Of a DNA stretch of 64,000 nucleotides, positions 37,323-46,957 are shown one piece after another; position 1 is the stretch's first letter; every line of letters begins with the position of its first letter. A model generated the notes under the pieces. That model was not told the DNA's origin. It saw nothing but the letters and a program-made list of their open reading frames with translations, and made no database searches. Location: contig NZ_OY780936.1 in assembly GCF_963675905.1 (NCBI RefSeq), forward strand, positions 2,613,946-2,677,945, read 5' to 3'. The position numbers were made by a program, and so were the translations under genes. Source of the stretch: an uncultured Bacteroides sp. Its GTDB lineage: Bacteria; Bacteroidota; Bacteroidia; Bacteroidales; Bacteroidaceae.

Positions 37323-39482
37323 TTATTCTTCTTTCACTTGTTTTGCTTCATGATCTTTGATTAACTTATCCTGAACATCGCTCGGAACAAGTTCATAACT
37401 AGCAAACTTCATAATAAATGAAGCCCGGCCACCAGTAAGAGAACTAAGCGAAGTTGAATAAGATGACATTTCTTTCAGTGGAACTTTCGCAACCAGCTTT
37501 TCAAATCCCTTTTCACTGCTCATACCCATAATCATGGCACGGCGTCCTTGCAAATCTCCCATTACATCACCCATCTTGTCACTTGGAACAAATACTTCCA
37601 CATCATAAATAGGTTCAAGAATCTTTGGTCCTGCATTTTTAAACGCTTCACTGAAAGCATTTCGACCAGCAAGCATAAAGGAGATTTCATTGGAGTCTAC
37701 CGGGTGCATTTTACCCTCGTAAACAATAACACGAACATCGCGTGCATAAGATCCGGTAAGCGGTCCCTGCTCCATTCTGGCCATGATTCCTTTTAAAATA
37801 GCAGGCATAAAACGAGTATCGATAGATCCACCCACAATACTGTTAATGAACACTAATTTACCTCCCCATTCCAATGAAACTTCTTCAGTTCCTTTTACCG
37901 AAATTTTAAATTCCTGTCCGTTAAACTTATAAGTATCTGGCACAGGCATTCCTTCCTTGTAAGGTTCAATGATAAGATGCACTTCACCAAATTGTCCGGC
38001 ACCACCAGATTGTTTCTTATGACGATAATCAGCACGAGCTGCTTTAGTTATAGTTTCACGATAAGGAATCCGAGGTTCCTCGTATTTAATCATGAGTTTT
38101 TCATTATTCTCCAAACGCCATTTCAGCGTACGGAGGTGGAATTCTCCCTGACCATGAACCAATGTCTGCCTCAACTCTTTTGACTGCTCGATAACCCATG
38201 TAGGATCTTCCTCTCGCATACGGTTGAGGATACTCATCATTTTCTCAGTATCGGCCTCATTCAATGGTTTTATAGCTCTGGTATATCTTGAGTTAGGGTA
38301 TTTTATGAAGTTAAACTTATTATAGCAATCCTTTCCATTCAACGTATTGCCGGTCTTCACATCTTTCAGTTTCACTGTTGCACCAATATCACCAGCCTGA
38401 AGTTCTTCAACCTTTATACGGTTAGCGCCAGCAACAACAAACATCTGAGCAATACGTTCCTTAGAACCTCTGTCGGCATTAGTCAGATCATCCCCTTCTT
38501 TCACTTTTCCACTCATCACCTTGAAGTAAGAAACTTCGCCAATATGTGGTTCCACACTTGTTTTAAAGAAGTAGAGAGAAGTTGGTCCGTTAACATCCGG
38601 TGCAATATCTTTTCCTTCTGTATTGGTTACATGAGGCATATCAGAAACGTAAGGTACTACATTGCCTAAAAATTCCATCAACCGGCGAACGCCCATATCT
38701 TTTCCGGCACAAACACAGAAAACAGGGAAGATACCACGTGTTACCAATCCTTCACGAATGCCTAAACGCATCTCGTCTGGTTCGAGGGTCTCCTTTTCGA
38801 AGAATTTCTCCATCAGGCTTTCATCATTTTCCGCAGCTGCTTCAACCAATGCTTTATGCATTTCCATAGCCTTATCCATCTCCTCAGCCGGAATTTCTTC
38901 TATCGTTGGCGCACCACCTTCAGGGGGCCAGGTATATTTTTTCATCAAAAGCACATCAATCAGAGAATTGAAACCTGGGCCGCAGGATATGGGATATTGA
39001 ATTGGCACTACTTTAGGACCGTAGGCATCTTTTAATTGTTCGAGTAAATTGTCGTAATCACACTTATCATTATCAAGTTGATTAACAAGGAAGATTACAG
39101 GTTTTTCAAATTTTTCAGTATAACGGAAATGGTTTTGGGTACCAACTTCAACACCATACTGACCGTTGATTAAAATAATAGCAGTATCTGTAACATTCAA
39201 AGCCGTAACAGCTCCGCCAATAAAGTCGTCTGAACCGGGACAGTCAATCATATTCAATTTTTTCCCGTTCCATTCGGTATGGAAAACAGTAGAAAACACA
39301 GAATAGCCATACTCCTGTTCTACAGGAAAGTAATCGCTAACTGTGTTTTTTGCGGCGATGCTTCCTCTACGTTTTATAATACCACTCTCGAATAGCATCG
39401 CTTCAACGAGAGTGGTTTTCCCAGAGCCAGAACTACCTAACAAGGCTATGTTCTTAATTTCATTAGTCTGATATACTTTCAT
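37323..39482 (-). CDS. fusA2: Elongation factor G paralogue EF-G2 with altered GTPase site
   Basis: A 719-residue EF-G-type translation factor with G, II, III, IV and V domains in order. It is a paralogue and not the housekeeping EF-G: the P-loop is GSSGSGKTT (16-24), the switch II motif is DCPGSDDF (80-87) where true EF-G has DTPGHVDF, and G4 is NQLDNDK. Ser84 thus replaces the catalytic histidine. This fits the Bacteroides EF-G2 group, reported from B. thetaiotaomicron to promote translocation without GTP hydrolysis under carbon limitation and gut colonisation. No adjacent ribosomal genes. Regulation by the Cur regulator is known there; I see no defined site here. Confidence 0.85.
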   Translation of the reverse strand: MKVYQTNEIKNIALLGSSGSGKTTLVEAMLFESGIIKRRGSIAAKNTVSDYFPVEQEYGYSVFSTVFHTEWNGKKLNMIDCPGSDDFIGGAVTALNVTDTAIILINGQYGVEVGTQNHFRYTEKFEKPVIFLVNQLDNDKCDYDNLLEQLKDAYGPKVVPIQYPISCGPGFNSLIDVLLMKKYTWPPEGGAPTIEEIPAEEMDKAMEMHKALVEAAAENDESLMEKFFEKETLEPDEMRLGIREGLVTRGIFPVFCVCAGKDMGVRRLMEFLGNVVPYVSDMPHVTNTEGKDIAPDVNGPTSLYFFKTSVEPHIGEVSYFKVMSGKVKEGDDLTNADRGSKERIAQMFVVAGANRIKVEELQAGDIGATVKLKDVKTGNTLNGKDCYNKFNFIKYPNSRYTRAIKPLNEADTEKMMSILNRMREEDPTWVIEQSKELRQTLVHGQGEFHLRTLKWRLENNEKLMIKYEEPRIPYRETITKAARADYRHKKQSGGAGQFGEVHLIIEPYKEGMPVPDTYKFNGQEFKISVKGTEEVSLEWGGKLVFINSIVGGSIDTRFMPAILKGIMARMEQGPLTGSYARDVRVIVYEGKMHPVDSNEISFMLAGRNAFSEAFKNAGPKILEPIYDVEVFVPSDKMGDVMGDLQGRRAMIMGMSSEKGFEKLVAKVPLKEMSSYSTSLSSLTGGRASFIMKFASYELVPSDVQDKLIKDHEAKQVKEE

Positions 39483-39842
39483 AATATATAAGATTTAAAT
39501 TATTAACTCGGATATGTTTAACGCATACCTTTTTACTTGTGCGCAAATTATAAATTAAAATTTTCTAAAACAACTATTTAGCCGTGTTAGAGAACAATGT
39601 TGTGCAACACAACCTTAAGGTTAAATATATTTATAACTAATGCTTAAAAATAACCATTAGACCATTTATCAATAAGGTCTACTCTTTTTTAAACTATGCT
39701 CTAGTTTTTATTTATATAAGCAGTAGACCTTTTTAAAAATATAAGCTTTATAAATAGTCTAACCTTGGTTAATAATTCCTTAAGTATTCAGCTTTAGAAA
39801 TTTAAATGGTCTTACAATATCGATATTTTAGCAAATAAGCCT
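39483..39842. promoter_or_regulatory. Divergent intergenic region with TAGACC/GGTCTA repeats
   Basis: About 360 bases between EF-G2 and hemW, without a gene. It contains a 10-bp inverted repeat AAGGTCTACT (39674-39683) and AGTAGACCTT (39722-39731). Related words TTAGACC (about 39658) and TAGTCTAACC (about 39759) lie nearby. These could be operators for either divergent gene; no known site recognised. Confidence 0.4.
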
Positions 39843-39850
39843 TATTTTTG
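39843..39850 (+). promoter_or_regulatory. -7 box that decides the hemW start
   Basis: TATTTTTG covers an in-frame upstream TTG codon at 39848, so the ATG at 39872 is the sensible start. Confidence 0.5.
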
Positions 39851-39871
39851 CATTCAGAAAAATTAATAAAT

Positions 39872-41005
39872 ATGGCCGGCATCTACTTACATATTCCCTT
39901 TTGCAAAACCCGCTGCATATACTGCGATTTTTATTCCACCACAAGGAATGAAATGACCGATCGTTATGTTTCGGCACTTTGCAGGGAATTAGAACTTCGG
40001 AAATCTTATTTGGATAACGAGCAAGTTGAGACAATCTATTTCGGAGGTGGCACTCCTTCTCAATTATCTAAAGAGAATTTCGAGAAGATATTCAAAACAA
40101 TTGAGAGAGAATACAATCTGGGAAACTGTGAAGAGATTACGCTTGAAGCAAATCCCGACGATCTGACTCCGGAATATATAAAGATGCTGGCATCTCTTCC
40201 TTTTAACCGCATAAGTATTGGTATACAAACATTTAATGAACAGACTTTGCGATTGCTGAAACGGCGACATACTGCCGGGCAAGCTATAAGTGCGGTAAAG
40301 GAATGCCGAATGGCTGGATTTCAGAATATAAGCATCGACCTGATGTACGGCTTGCCGGGAGAAACTCCGGAAAGCTGGAAAGCAGATCTGGAGCAAGCCA
40401 TCAGCCTCAACGTGGAACATATTTCAGCGTATCACTTAATATACGAAGAAGGAACGCCTCTTTATGAAATGCTACAAAAGCATAAAGTTGAAGAAGTGGA
40501 TGAAGATTCGAGTGTTGACTTCTTTGCACTAATGATCGACCGACTTACAAAAGCCGGATTTCAGCATTACGAAATATCCAACTTCTGTAAACCGGATATG
40601 TATTCGCAACACAACTCAAGCTACTGGACAGGCAAAAAATATCTGGGATGCGGACCTTCCGCACACTCTTTTAATGGAAACACCCGCCAATGGAATGTTG
40701 CATCATTAGATAAATATATTGCCGGAATAGAAAAGGGAATTCCTGATTTTGATATAGAAGAGCTGGACGCTACTACCCGGTATAATGATTTTGTAATTAC
40801 TTCGCTTCGCACCATGTGGGGATTGTCCTTAAATCGCCTTGAGGAAGAGTTTGGTACAGAACTAAAGCAATATTGTCTTGAAAACGCACAAACCTATCTC
40901 GATTCTGGCAAACTGGAGATCAGGGATAATACTCTTTTCCTATCAAAAGAGGGCATTTTTATTTCAGACGGCATTATGAGCGATCTGCTTTGGGTAGAGG
41001 ATTAA
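39872..41005 (+). CDS. hemW: Heme chaperone HemW (radical SAM, coproporphyrinogen oxidase-like)
   Basis: A 377-residue radical SAM protein; HemW binds heme and hands it to respiratory enzymes. It starts MAGIYLHIPFCKTRCIYCDF with the CxxxCxxC cluster motif, then IYFGGGTPSQLS and GIQTFNEQTLRLLKRRHTA. HemW proteins keep this form but lack the extra Cys of true HemN (CxxxCxxCxC): here the residue after CxxC is D-F, as in HemW. Two LysO genes follow at once, possibly in one transcript. Confidence 0.9.
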   Translation: MAGIYLHIPFCKTRCIYCDFYSTTRNEMTDRYVSALCRELELRKSYLDNEQVETIYFGGGTPSQLSKENFEKIFKTIEREYNLGNCEEITLEANPDDLTPEYIKMLASLPFNRISIGIQTFNEQTLRLLKRRHTAGQAISAVKECRMAGFQNISIDLMYGLPGETPESWKADLEQAISLNVEHISAYHLIYEEGTPLYEMLQKHKVEEVDEDSSVDFFALMIDRLTKAGFQHYEISNFCKPDMYSQHNSSYWTGKKYLGCGPSAHSFNGNTRQWNVASLDKYIAGIEKGIPDFDIEELDATTRYNDFVITSLRTMWGLSLNRLEEEFGTELKQYCLENAQTYLDSGKLEIRDNTLFLSKEGIFISDGIMSDLLWVED

Positions 41006-41023
41006 TTTATAGAGGGAAGAAGA

Positions 41024-41317
41024 ATGTTTGTTATAACCATCATACTGTTTATTGCTGCAGGAATATTTGCAGGATACAGACTACGCAATAAGGAAACCGG
41101 CATAGTAAGCCGAATTGTAACAGGATTTATCTGGCTACTACTCTTCTTGCTTGGAATGGAAGTTGGAAGTAACGAGAAGTTGATTAAGGGAATCTACGTT
41201 TTCGGCCTCGAAGCTCTTATATTAACGATAGCAGGTGTTATTGGAAGTGTTCTTGCGTCGTGGGGACTTTGGTACTACATTTCGAAGAACAATCTCAAAA
41301 AGGAAGAAAAGAAATGA
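41024..41317 (+). CDS. LysO-type exporter, N-terminal subunit
   Basis: A 97-residue membrane protein with three hydrophobic segments and the motif GYRLRNKETGIVSRIVTGFIWLLLFLLGMEVG of the LysO (DUF340) N-terminal part. In E. coli LysO is one lysine-exporting protein; here the two halves are separate genes, as usual in Bacteroidales. It overlaps the next gene by an ATGA and starts 18 bases behind hemW. Confidence 0.85.
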   Translation: MFVITIILFIAAGIFAGYRLRNKETGIVSRIVTGFIWLLLFLLGMEVGSNEKLIKGIYVFGLEALILTIAGVIGSVLASWGLWYYISKNNLKKEEKK

Positions 41318-41916
41318 AGGGAAGTCTGATTATTGTAGGTTTCTTTATACTTGGCATTATCGTTAGCCATTATCATCTCTTGCCGGAAAGTATTATTCAC
41401 TGCGACATCAGTTTTTATGCCCTCTGCGGATTAATGTTCTTTGTAGGCGTAAGCATAGGCAGTGATACAAACACCTTGAAAAGTTTCCGACAACTGAACG
41501 TTCGCTTCGCCTTACTCCCATTAATGACAATACTGGGAACAATTACCGGATGCATCCTTGCTTCACTATTACTTTCCAATCGGCCTGTAAGCGATTGCTG
41601 CGCTGTTGGTTCCGGAATGGGTTACTATTCACTATCCAGTATCATCATAACAGAATACCGTGGTGCCGAATTAGGAACCATTGCTCTTTTATCTAATATA
41701 ATGCGGGAAATTATCGCCTTACTATTTGCTCCGGTTCTAGTGAAATATTTCGGTAAACTTGCTCCGATATCTGTAGGAGGAGCAACAACGGCCGATACCA
41801 CCCTACCCATTATTACCCAATCATGCGGAAAAGACTTCGTGGTTATTTCCATTTTTCATGGCTGCCTGACCGATTTTTCAGTTCCCTTTCTCGTTACTCT
41901 CTTCTGCTCATTGTAA
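41314..41916 (+). CDS. lysO: LysO-type lysine exporter, C-terminal subunit
   Basis: A 200-residue polytopic membrane protein with family landmarks GVSIGSD, SDCCAVGSGMGYYSLSS and GGATTADTTLPIITQSCGKD. The ATG at 41314 overlaps the stop of the preceding gene and is preferred over an in-frame upstream codon at 41260. It works with the 97-residue partner to export lysine or its analogues. The product name rests on similarity to LysO; substrate not shown. Confidence 0.85.
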   Translation: MKGSLIIVGFFILGIIVSHYHLLPESIIHCDISFYALCGLMFFVGVSIGSDTNTLKSFRQLNVRFALLPLMTILGTITGCILASLLLSNRPVSDCCAVGSGMGYYSLSSIIITEYRGAELGTIALLSNIMREIIALLFAPVLVKYFGKLAPISVGGATTADTTLPIITQSCGKDFVVISIFHGCLTDFSVPFLVTLFCSL

Positions 41917-42079
41917 ACTATTCTCATTACTACATTTTATTTAATTCATTTTTCTTGTTCATCCCATATTATTAAAAAAATAATCATTCCTGAATTTTTA
42001 AAATCTCAAAAAAGATGTACCTTTACAATATTAAAACATAAATTTCAATTTACACTAAAGCTAAATACATCTCAGTACT

Positions 42080-42655
42080 ATGAAAAAGAACGTTTCCTTG
42101 TTTCTATTTCTGGCATTGTCTTCTATTCTAACTTTTGCGCAGAAATACAGCTATAATTATGGTAAAGTGACAGATAATGAGCTTTCTATGAAGGTTTACA
42201 AGCCAGATAGTACAACATCAGCTATTATAATCTACAAGAATGTAATTGCCAAATACATCTATAAAAGAGAACATTTTATAATAGAATATAATTACGAAAC
42301 AAAAATAAAAGTTTTAAAACCAGAAGGCATTAAATATACAGACATTAAAATCCCTGTTTACGACATAGGTAAAAGTGATTTGTTCAAAGAATCTGTATCA
42401 AAGATTAAAGCATATGCATACAACCTGGAAAATGACAAGGTGAATAAAACTAAAATGGATAAAAGTTACATTTTTAAAGAACGTATAACCCCTTATTATA
42501 AACAGATAAAGTTTTCCATACTAGCAGTAAAAGAAGGAACCGTAATAGAAAATAAGTATCTACTGACTTCTGAATTTCCACCCCAGATTGAAGAATGTGT
42601 TTTTCAGCAAGATATTCCGGTTATCTACAGCAACTACGAAAAGCGTAAAATATAA
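42080..42655 (+). CDS. Truncated DUF3857-type protein (duplicate of the next gene)
   Basis: A 191-residue exported protein nearly parallel to residues 1-185 of the 677-residue neighbour: FSTRYGKITKDELGM against YSYNYGKVTDNELSM, then YETKIKVLKPEG against YETKIKILKAEG, and AYAYNLE shared. The signal peptide is present. It stops where the neighbour continues into the transglutaminase-like core, so it keeps only the DUF3857 part. Either a decayed tandem duplicate or a short functional paralogue. Confidence 0.7.
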   Translation: MKKNVSLFLFLALSSILTFAQKYSYNYGKVTDNELSMKVYKPDSTTSAIIIYKNVIAKYIYKREHFIIEYNYETKIKVLKPEGIKYTDIKIPVYDIGKSDLFKESVSKIKAYAYNLENDKVNKTKMDKSYIFKERITPYYKQIKFSILAVKEGTVIENKYLLTSEFPPQIEECVFQQDIPVIYSNYEKRKI

Positions 42656-42685
42656 ACTATAACATAAATCCATAAATCACTCTTT

Positions 42686-44719
42686 ATGAAAAAAACAATG
42701 CTTATATCACTGTTGTTCATCATATCTGTAATAACAGCATCTGCACAGGAATTCAGTACTCGTTATGGTAAAATAACCAAGGACGAACTCGGCATGACTT
42801 CTTATCCAAAAGACACGACTGCCACTGCAGTAACTCTTTATAAAAATGTAGAGGCGAGGTATGCATATATCTACGGAAAATTTGTAATAGAATACTATTA
42901 CGAAACAAAAATTAAAATATTAAAGGCAGAAGGCAAGGAACATGCCGACGTAAACATTCCTTTTTATAACACCGGGAAATCGGGCGAGGCCAAAGAAACT
43001 GTGAGCAGGATTGAAGCCTATGCTTACAACCTTGAAGACGGCAAAATAAACAAAACAAAAATGGAGAAAAGCTACATTTTTGAAGAACAGCTAAATGCCA
43101 GCTGGAAACAGATAAAGTTCTCTATTCCATCAGTAAAGGCAGGAACAGTAATTGAATATAAGTATAATATAACTTCCGAACTTTACTGGCAATTTGCCGA
43201 TATGATTATTCAGCAAAGCATTCCGGTGATGTATGCTAAATATGAGGTTCAGATTCCCGAATATTTTAACTACAACATTGAGACAAGAGGTGGTGAGTTC
43301 TTAAAAACTGAAGAAGTACCTACTAACCAGAATTTTTCTGTTATGGGCGACGATCGTCAAATGTCTTCGGTAAATTGCTCTTCCAGGCAACTAACATTTA
43401 CAGTGAATGATCTTCCCGCTTTGAAAGATGAACCTAATGTGTGGTGTGCCGAGGATTTCTGTACAAAAGTTACTTTCGAACTAAAAGGAATTCAATTTCC
43501 TTATTCAATATACCAATCGTACACAACAAACTGGGACAAAATTGATGAATTACTTAAAAATGAAAACGATTTTGGTGGATTACTTAAACTTAAAAATCCA
43601 TTCAAGGAAGACATGAGTGCTATTAATATGAAAGACTTAAGTAAACACGATAAAATACGTTCCATTTATCAGTTACTTAAGAAAAAAATTTCCTGGAACG
43701 ATAATTATCGTCTTTATGGGAATAATATAAAGAAAGCCATAAAAGAAGGATCAGGAAGCAATGCAGATATCAACTTTATTCTTATAAGTATGCTGAAGGA
43801 TGCAGGTATAAATGCTTTTCCCATTATGATGAGTACAAGAGATCAGGGAAGATTACCTTTAACCTATCCTAGTATCAATAAACTAAATACTTTTATTGTG
43901 GGAATAAACGACACAGACAGTACAGTTGTTTTCCTTGATGGTTCAGTAAAGAACGGAGATATAAACATATTACCTCCAAAACTGATGGTAGACAGAGCCA
44001 GAATTTATAATGTAAATGGAAAGGGAGATTGGATTGATTTAACTAATATAGGCAGGAATAGCGTCAACACACTAATCAAAGGATCTATTACTCCTGAAGG
44101 TAAAGTAGAAGGTGAAAAAGTCACATATTATTTTGGTGAATATGCTGAACAGATACGCACATCATTCAAGGCGGCCAAAGATAGTACTACTTATATTGAG
44201 AAAAAAGAGACAGAAGATGGCATTGATGCAAAAGGGTTCTCATTTAAAAATCTAAATAATTTTTCTTCTTCTGTGCAAGAAAATCTTGCATTCAATAAAG
44301 AGGCAATCTTTAACGATGAGCACATATATCTGAATCCTATGATATTTCCTCACCTAACAAAAAACCAGTTTACAAGCGAAACTCGTAAATTACCTATAGA
44401 GTTTAGTTATCCGCAAACATTCAAGCTCACATGTATATTAGATATTCCCGAAGGTTATCAGGTTGAAGAATTACCTAAATCTGTTAAAATAAACCTTGAT
44501 AAAGATGGATGCAGTTGCACTTATAATATTAAGGTTATTGATAACAAAATACAATTGCTGTATATATTCTCACTAACAAGAATACTTTACTCAAAAGAAG
44601 AATACGCAACTTTACGTAACTTTTGGGGAACCATTGTTGACAAAAACAACGAGCAAATCGTATTAAAAAAGGCAGACCCTCAAAATACAGCAGCTCCCAA
44701 ACAGACATCACAGTTATAA
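42686..44719 (+). CDS. DUF3857 protein with degenerate transglutaminase-like core
   Basis: A 677-residue exported protein (signal peptide ends TASAQ). DUF3857 occupies roughly residues 25-220. The region around residues 330-420 aligns in outline with the transglutaminase core of the next gene, but the catalytic Cys position reads GSNADINF instead of GDCKALS, and the His position reads LNTFIV instead of LNHVIL. It is therefore probably not an enzyme. Tandem with two related genes; role unknown. Confidence 0.8.
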   Translation: MKKTMLISLLFIISVITASAQEFSTRYGKITKDELGMTSYPKDTTATAVTLYKNVEARYAYIYGKFVIEYYYETKIKILKAEGKEHADVNIPFYNTGKSGEAKETVSRIEAYAYNLEDGKINKTKMEKSYIFEEQLNASWKQIKFSIPSVKAGTVIEYKYNITSELYWQFADMIIQQSIPVMYAKYEVQIPEYFNYNIETRGGEFLKTEEVPTNQNFSVMGDDRQMSSVNCSSRQLTFTVNDLPALKDEPNVWCAEDFCTKVTFELKGIQFPYSIYQSYTTNWDKIDELLKNENDFGGLLKLKNPFKEDMSAINMKDLSKHDKIRSIYQLLKKKISWNDNYRLYGNNIKKAIKEGSGSNADINFILISMLKDAGINAFPIMMSTRDQGRLPLTYPSINKLNTFIVGINDTDSTVVFLDGSVKNGDINILPPKLMVDRARIYNVNGKGDWIDLTNIGRNSVNTLIKGSITPEGKVEGEKVTYYFGEYAEQIRTSFKAAKDSTTYIEKKETEDGIDAKGFSFKNLNNFSSSVQENLAFNKEAIFNDEHIYLNPMIFPHLTKNQFTSETRKLPIEFSYPQTFKLTCILDIPEGYQVEELPKSVKINLDKDGCSCTYNIKVIDNKIQLLYIFSLTRILYSKEEYATLRNFWGTIVDKNNEQIVLKKADPQNTAAPKQTSQL

Positions 44720-44735
44720 ACTGAAACATTAAATT

Positions 44736-46637
44736 ATGTGGAATAATAAAATTAAATATCTATTTATCGCCCTTCTGACTGCAAGCACTGCAAATGCACA
44801 GGATCAACTTACATTTCCCGAGATTGCAGATTCGCTGAAAGAAAACGCATACTCAGTAGTAAGGTTCTACGAGAAAGAATTCAAGTATCAATCTGATGTC
44901 AGTGGCGAAGAAAAAACAACCACAATCATTACCATCCTAAACTCTAAAGGAGAAGATGATGCAGATTTTGGATGCTACACAGACCCTTTCCACGAATTAA
45001 AAGACTTTAGCGGAGCTATTTACGATGCTAGCGGTCGTTTGATTCGTAAGATTAAACAGTCCGAATTAAAGTCTACCGAGTTTTCAATGAATCTGGCATC
45101 AGATGACAAAAATTACTTTTTCAGTCCTACCTTAGTCAGTTACCCTGTTACTATTAAATATGAATGGGTCATTAAAAACAAGAAAGGATTACTAGGATTA
45201 CCGGTATTTTGGCCTCAGGATAGTTATAACCAATCGGTAGAAGAAGCAACTTATCGTCTTTATGCACCTGCAAACGCTGAATTTCTGTATAAGGCAATCA
45301 ATATGGGTGCACAATCCGAAAAGAAAAACGGAAAAGAAGGAGCCTATCAGGAATGGAAGCTAAAAAACATTAAAGCTATTGAAGATGAGCCTTACTCAAG
45401 ATCTTTATCAACACTGGTGCCTATTCTTTATATCACTCCGAAGAACTTCACATACGACAAGACTCATGGTAATTTAAGCAGTTGGAAATCTTTTGGAGAC
45501 TGGGAATACAGCTTACTGAAAGATAGAGATATTCTGCCTGATGCCTTTAAACAAACTCTTGCAGAAATCACTAAAGATTGTAAAACCGATTATGATAAAG
45601 TAAAAGCCGTTTATGATTATTTGGCAAAAGCAACCAGATATGTTAGCATCCAATTAGGCATCGGAGGATACCAGCCCATGACAGCCGAAGAAGTTACAAA
45701 GACAGGCTTTGGAGATTGCAAGGCATTGTCCAACTATGCAAAAGCCATGTTAAAGGAATTGGGAATTCCGTCTACATATACGGTTATCAGTACTGTCTAT
45801 CCTAAATTATTTAAAGATTTTCCTAATTTTAGCCAGTTAAATCATGTAATCCTTCAGGTTCCATTAAAAGAAAAAACACTTTGGCTGGAATGCACCAACC
45901 CGGATTATCCTCTTGGATATGTTCATAGTGACATTGCCGGTCACGAAGCAGTTTTAATAAAAGAAACCGGAGGGGAAGTTCTCAGGTTGCCCGCTTACAA
46001 AGACTCACTAAATACAGAAAGTCATACAGCCACCATTAGTCTCACAGAAGAAGGATCGGCAACGGCCAAAGTTATAAGAACAAGTAATCTTATTCAGTAC
46101 GAACAAATATCCGAAATAACAAAGCTCCCACCTGTTAAACAGATAGACTATTTGCGAGAAGATATTCAACTGCCACAAGCAAGAGTGAATAATATCACTT
46201 ACAAGGAAGATAAATCGGCAGAACCATCCATCGTTGTAAATTACAGTGTGAATTGTGAAAAGTACGGAAACAAAACAGGGAACAGACTTTTTGTACCTAT
46301 CAATATTTTCCGACGCGGACCGTCCAAACTGGCTAATAAAAAAAGAATTCATCCTATTTATATCAACTACGGATATCTGGACAGTGACACTATAACTCTT
46401 GAAATCCCCAAAAACTACATAGTAGAATCTTTACCCAAGCTTCCGATTATAGATAAGAAGTTCGGAAAATTCAATGCAAGTATTGATGTAAACGGAGACA
46501 AAATAATTATTGTTAATAAGCTATTTTTCCGCTCGGGTGAATACGACACTAAAGCATATTCTGAATTCACGGCATTCTGTAAAGAGGTATCCAATGCATA
46601 CGCCAGTAAGATTATTTTAAAGAAAAAAACAGAATAA
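44736..46637 (+). CDS. DUF3857 and transglutaminase-domain protein
   Basis: A 633-residue exported protein with a signal peptide (ends TANAQ), a DUF3857 domain (about 35-240), and a transglutaminase-like core with an intact triad: Cys in TGFGDCKALSNYAKAM, His in SQLNHVILQVP and Asp or Glu in LWLECTNPDY. It ends with beta-rich sequence. Such pairs are common in Bacteroidales; the substrate is unknown. It lies 16 bases behind the 677-residue relative, so they are one operon with a terminator at 46734-46780. Confidence 0.85.
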   Translation: MWNNKIKYLFIALLTASTANAQDQLTFPEIADSLKENAYSVVRFYEKEFKYQSDVSGEEKTTTIITILNSKGEDDADFGCYTDPFHELKDFSGAIYDASGRLIRKIKQSELKSTEFSMNLASDDKNYFFSPTLVSYPVTIKYEWVIKNKKGLLGLPVFWPQDSYNQSVEEATYRLYAPANAEFLYKAINMGAQSEKKNGKEGAYQEWKLKNIKAIEDEPYSRSLSTLVPILYITPKNFTYDKTHGNLSSWKSFGDWEYSLLKDRDILPDAFKQTLAEITKDCKTDYDKVKAVYDYLAKATRYVSIQLGIGGYQPMTAEEVTKTGFGDCKALSNYAKAMLKELGIPSTYTVISTVYPKLFKDFPNFSQLNHVILQVPLKEKTLWLECTNPDYPLGYVHSDIAGHEAVLIKETGGEVLRLPAYKDSLNTESHTATISLTEEGSATAKVIRTSNLIQYEQISEITKLPPVKQIDYLREDIQLPQARVNNITYKEDKSAEPSIVVNYSVNCEKYGNKTGNRLFVPINIFRRGPSKLANKKRIHPIYINYGYLDSDTITLEIPKNYIVESLPKLPIIDKKFGKFNASIDVNGDKIIIVNKLFFRSGEYDTKAYSEFTAFCKEVSNAYASKIILKKKTE

Positions 46638-46733
46638 GAATTCAGTCTATTATAATCAAGAATCAGTTGGTAATATGGCTTAACGTATTGAACTTATTTT
46701 GCTCAAAAAACTTATTATTTTGTGTAGAAAAAT

Positions 46734-46780
46734 AAAAGGTTCAGTATAAAGGATATTTTCTTTTATACTGAACCTTTTTT
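46734..46780 (+). terminator. Terminator of the DUF3857 operon
   Basis: AAAGGTTCAGTATAAA and TTTATACTGAACCTTT pair into a 16-bp stem around a ~10-base loop, followed by T residues. Confidence 0.88.
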
Positions 46781-46853
46781 ATTATACAGGAGTTTTTTAT
46801 AACCATTCTAAAAAAATCATCTATTGATTAAGGTGACGATTAACGTTTTTTTG

Positions 46854-46924
46854 TATCTTTACGAAATGAAACGTTTTGTTTCATGACGCCTGTTTTTATA
46901 GGCCCCCAGTCTCATGCATGAGAC
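46854..46924 (+). promoter_or_regulatory. Structured leader of recJ with three successive hairpins
   Basis: Behind a TATCTTTA box (46854-46861) lie three small inverted repeats: ATGAAAC/GTTTCAT (46866-46884, loop GTTTT), GCCT/AGGC (46888-46903, loop GTTTTTAT) and the perfect palindrome GTCTCATGCATGAGAC (46909-46924). The recJ ATG follows at 46958. Stems are short; the palindrome could also be a protein site. Confidence 0.4.
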
Positions 46925-46957
46925 ACTCCGACAAGAAAAGAAAAAATAAAATATATA

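Noticed and set aside
46883-46935. tRNA or riboswitch before recJ
   Set aside because: No cloverleaf or known riboswitch core; hairpins too short.
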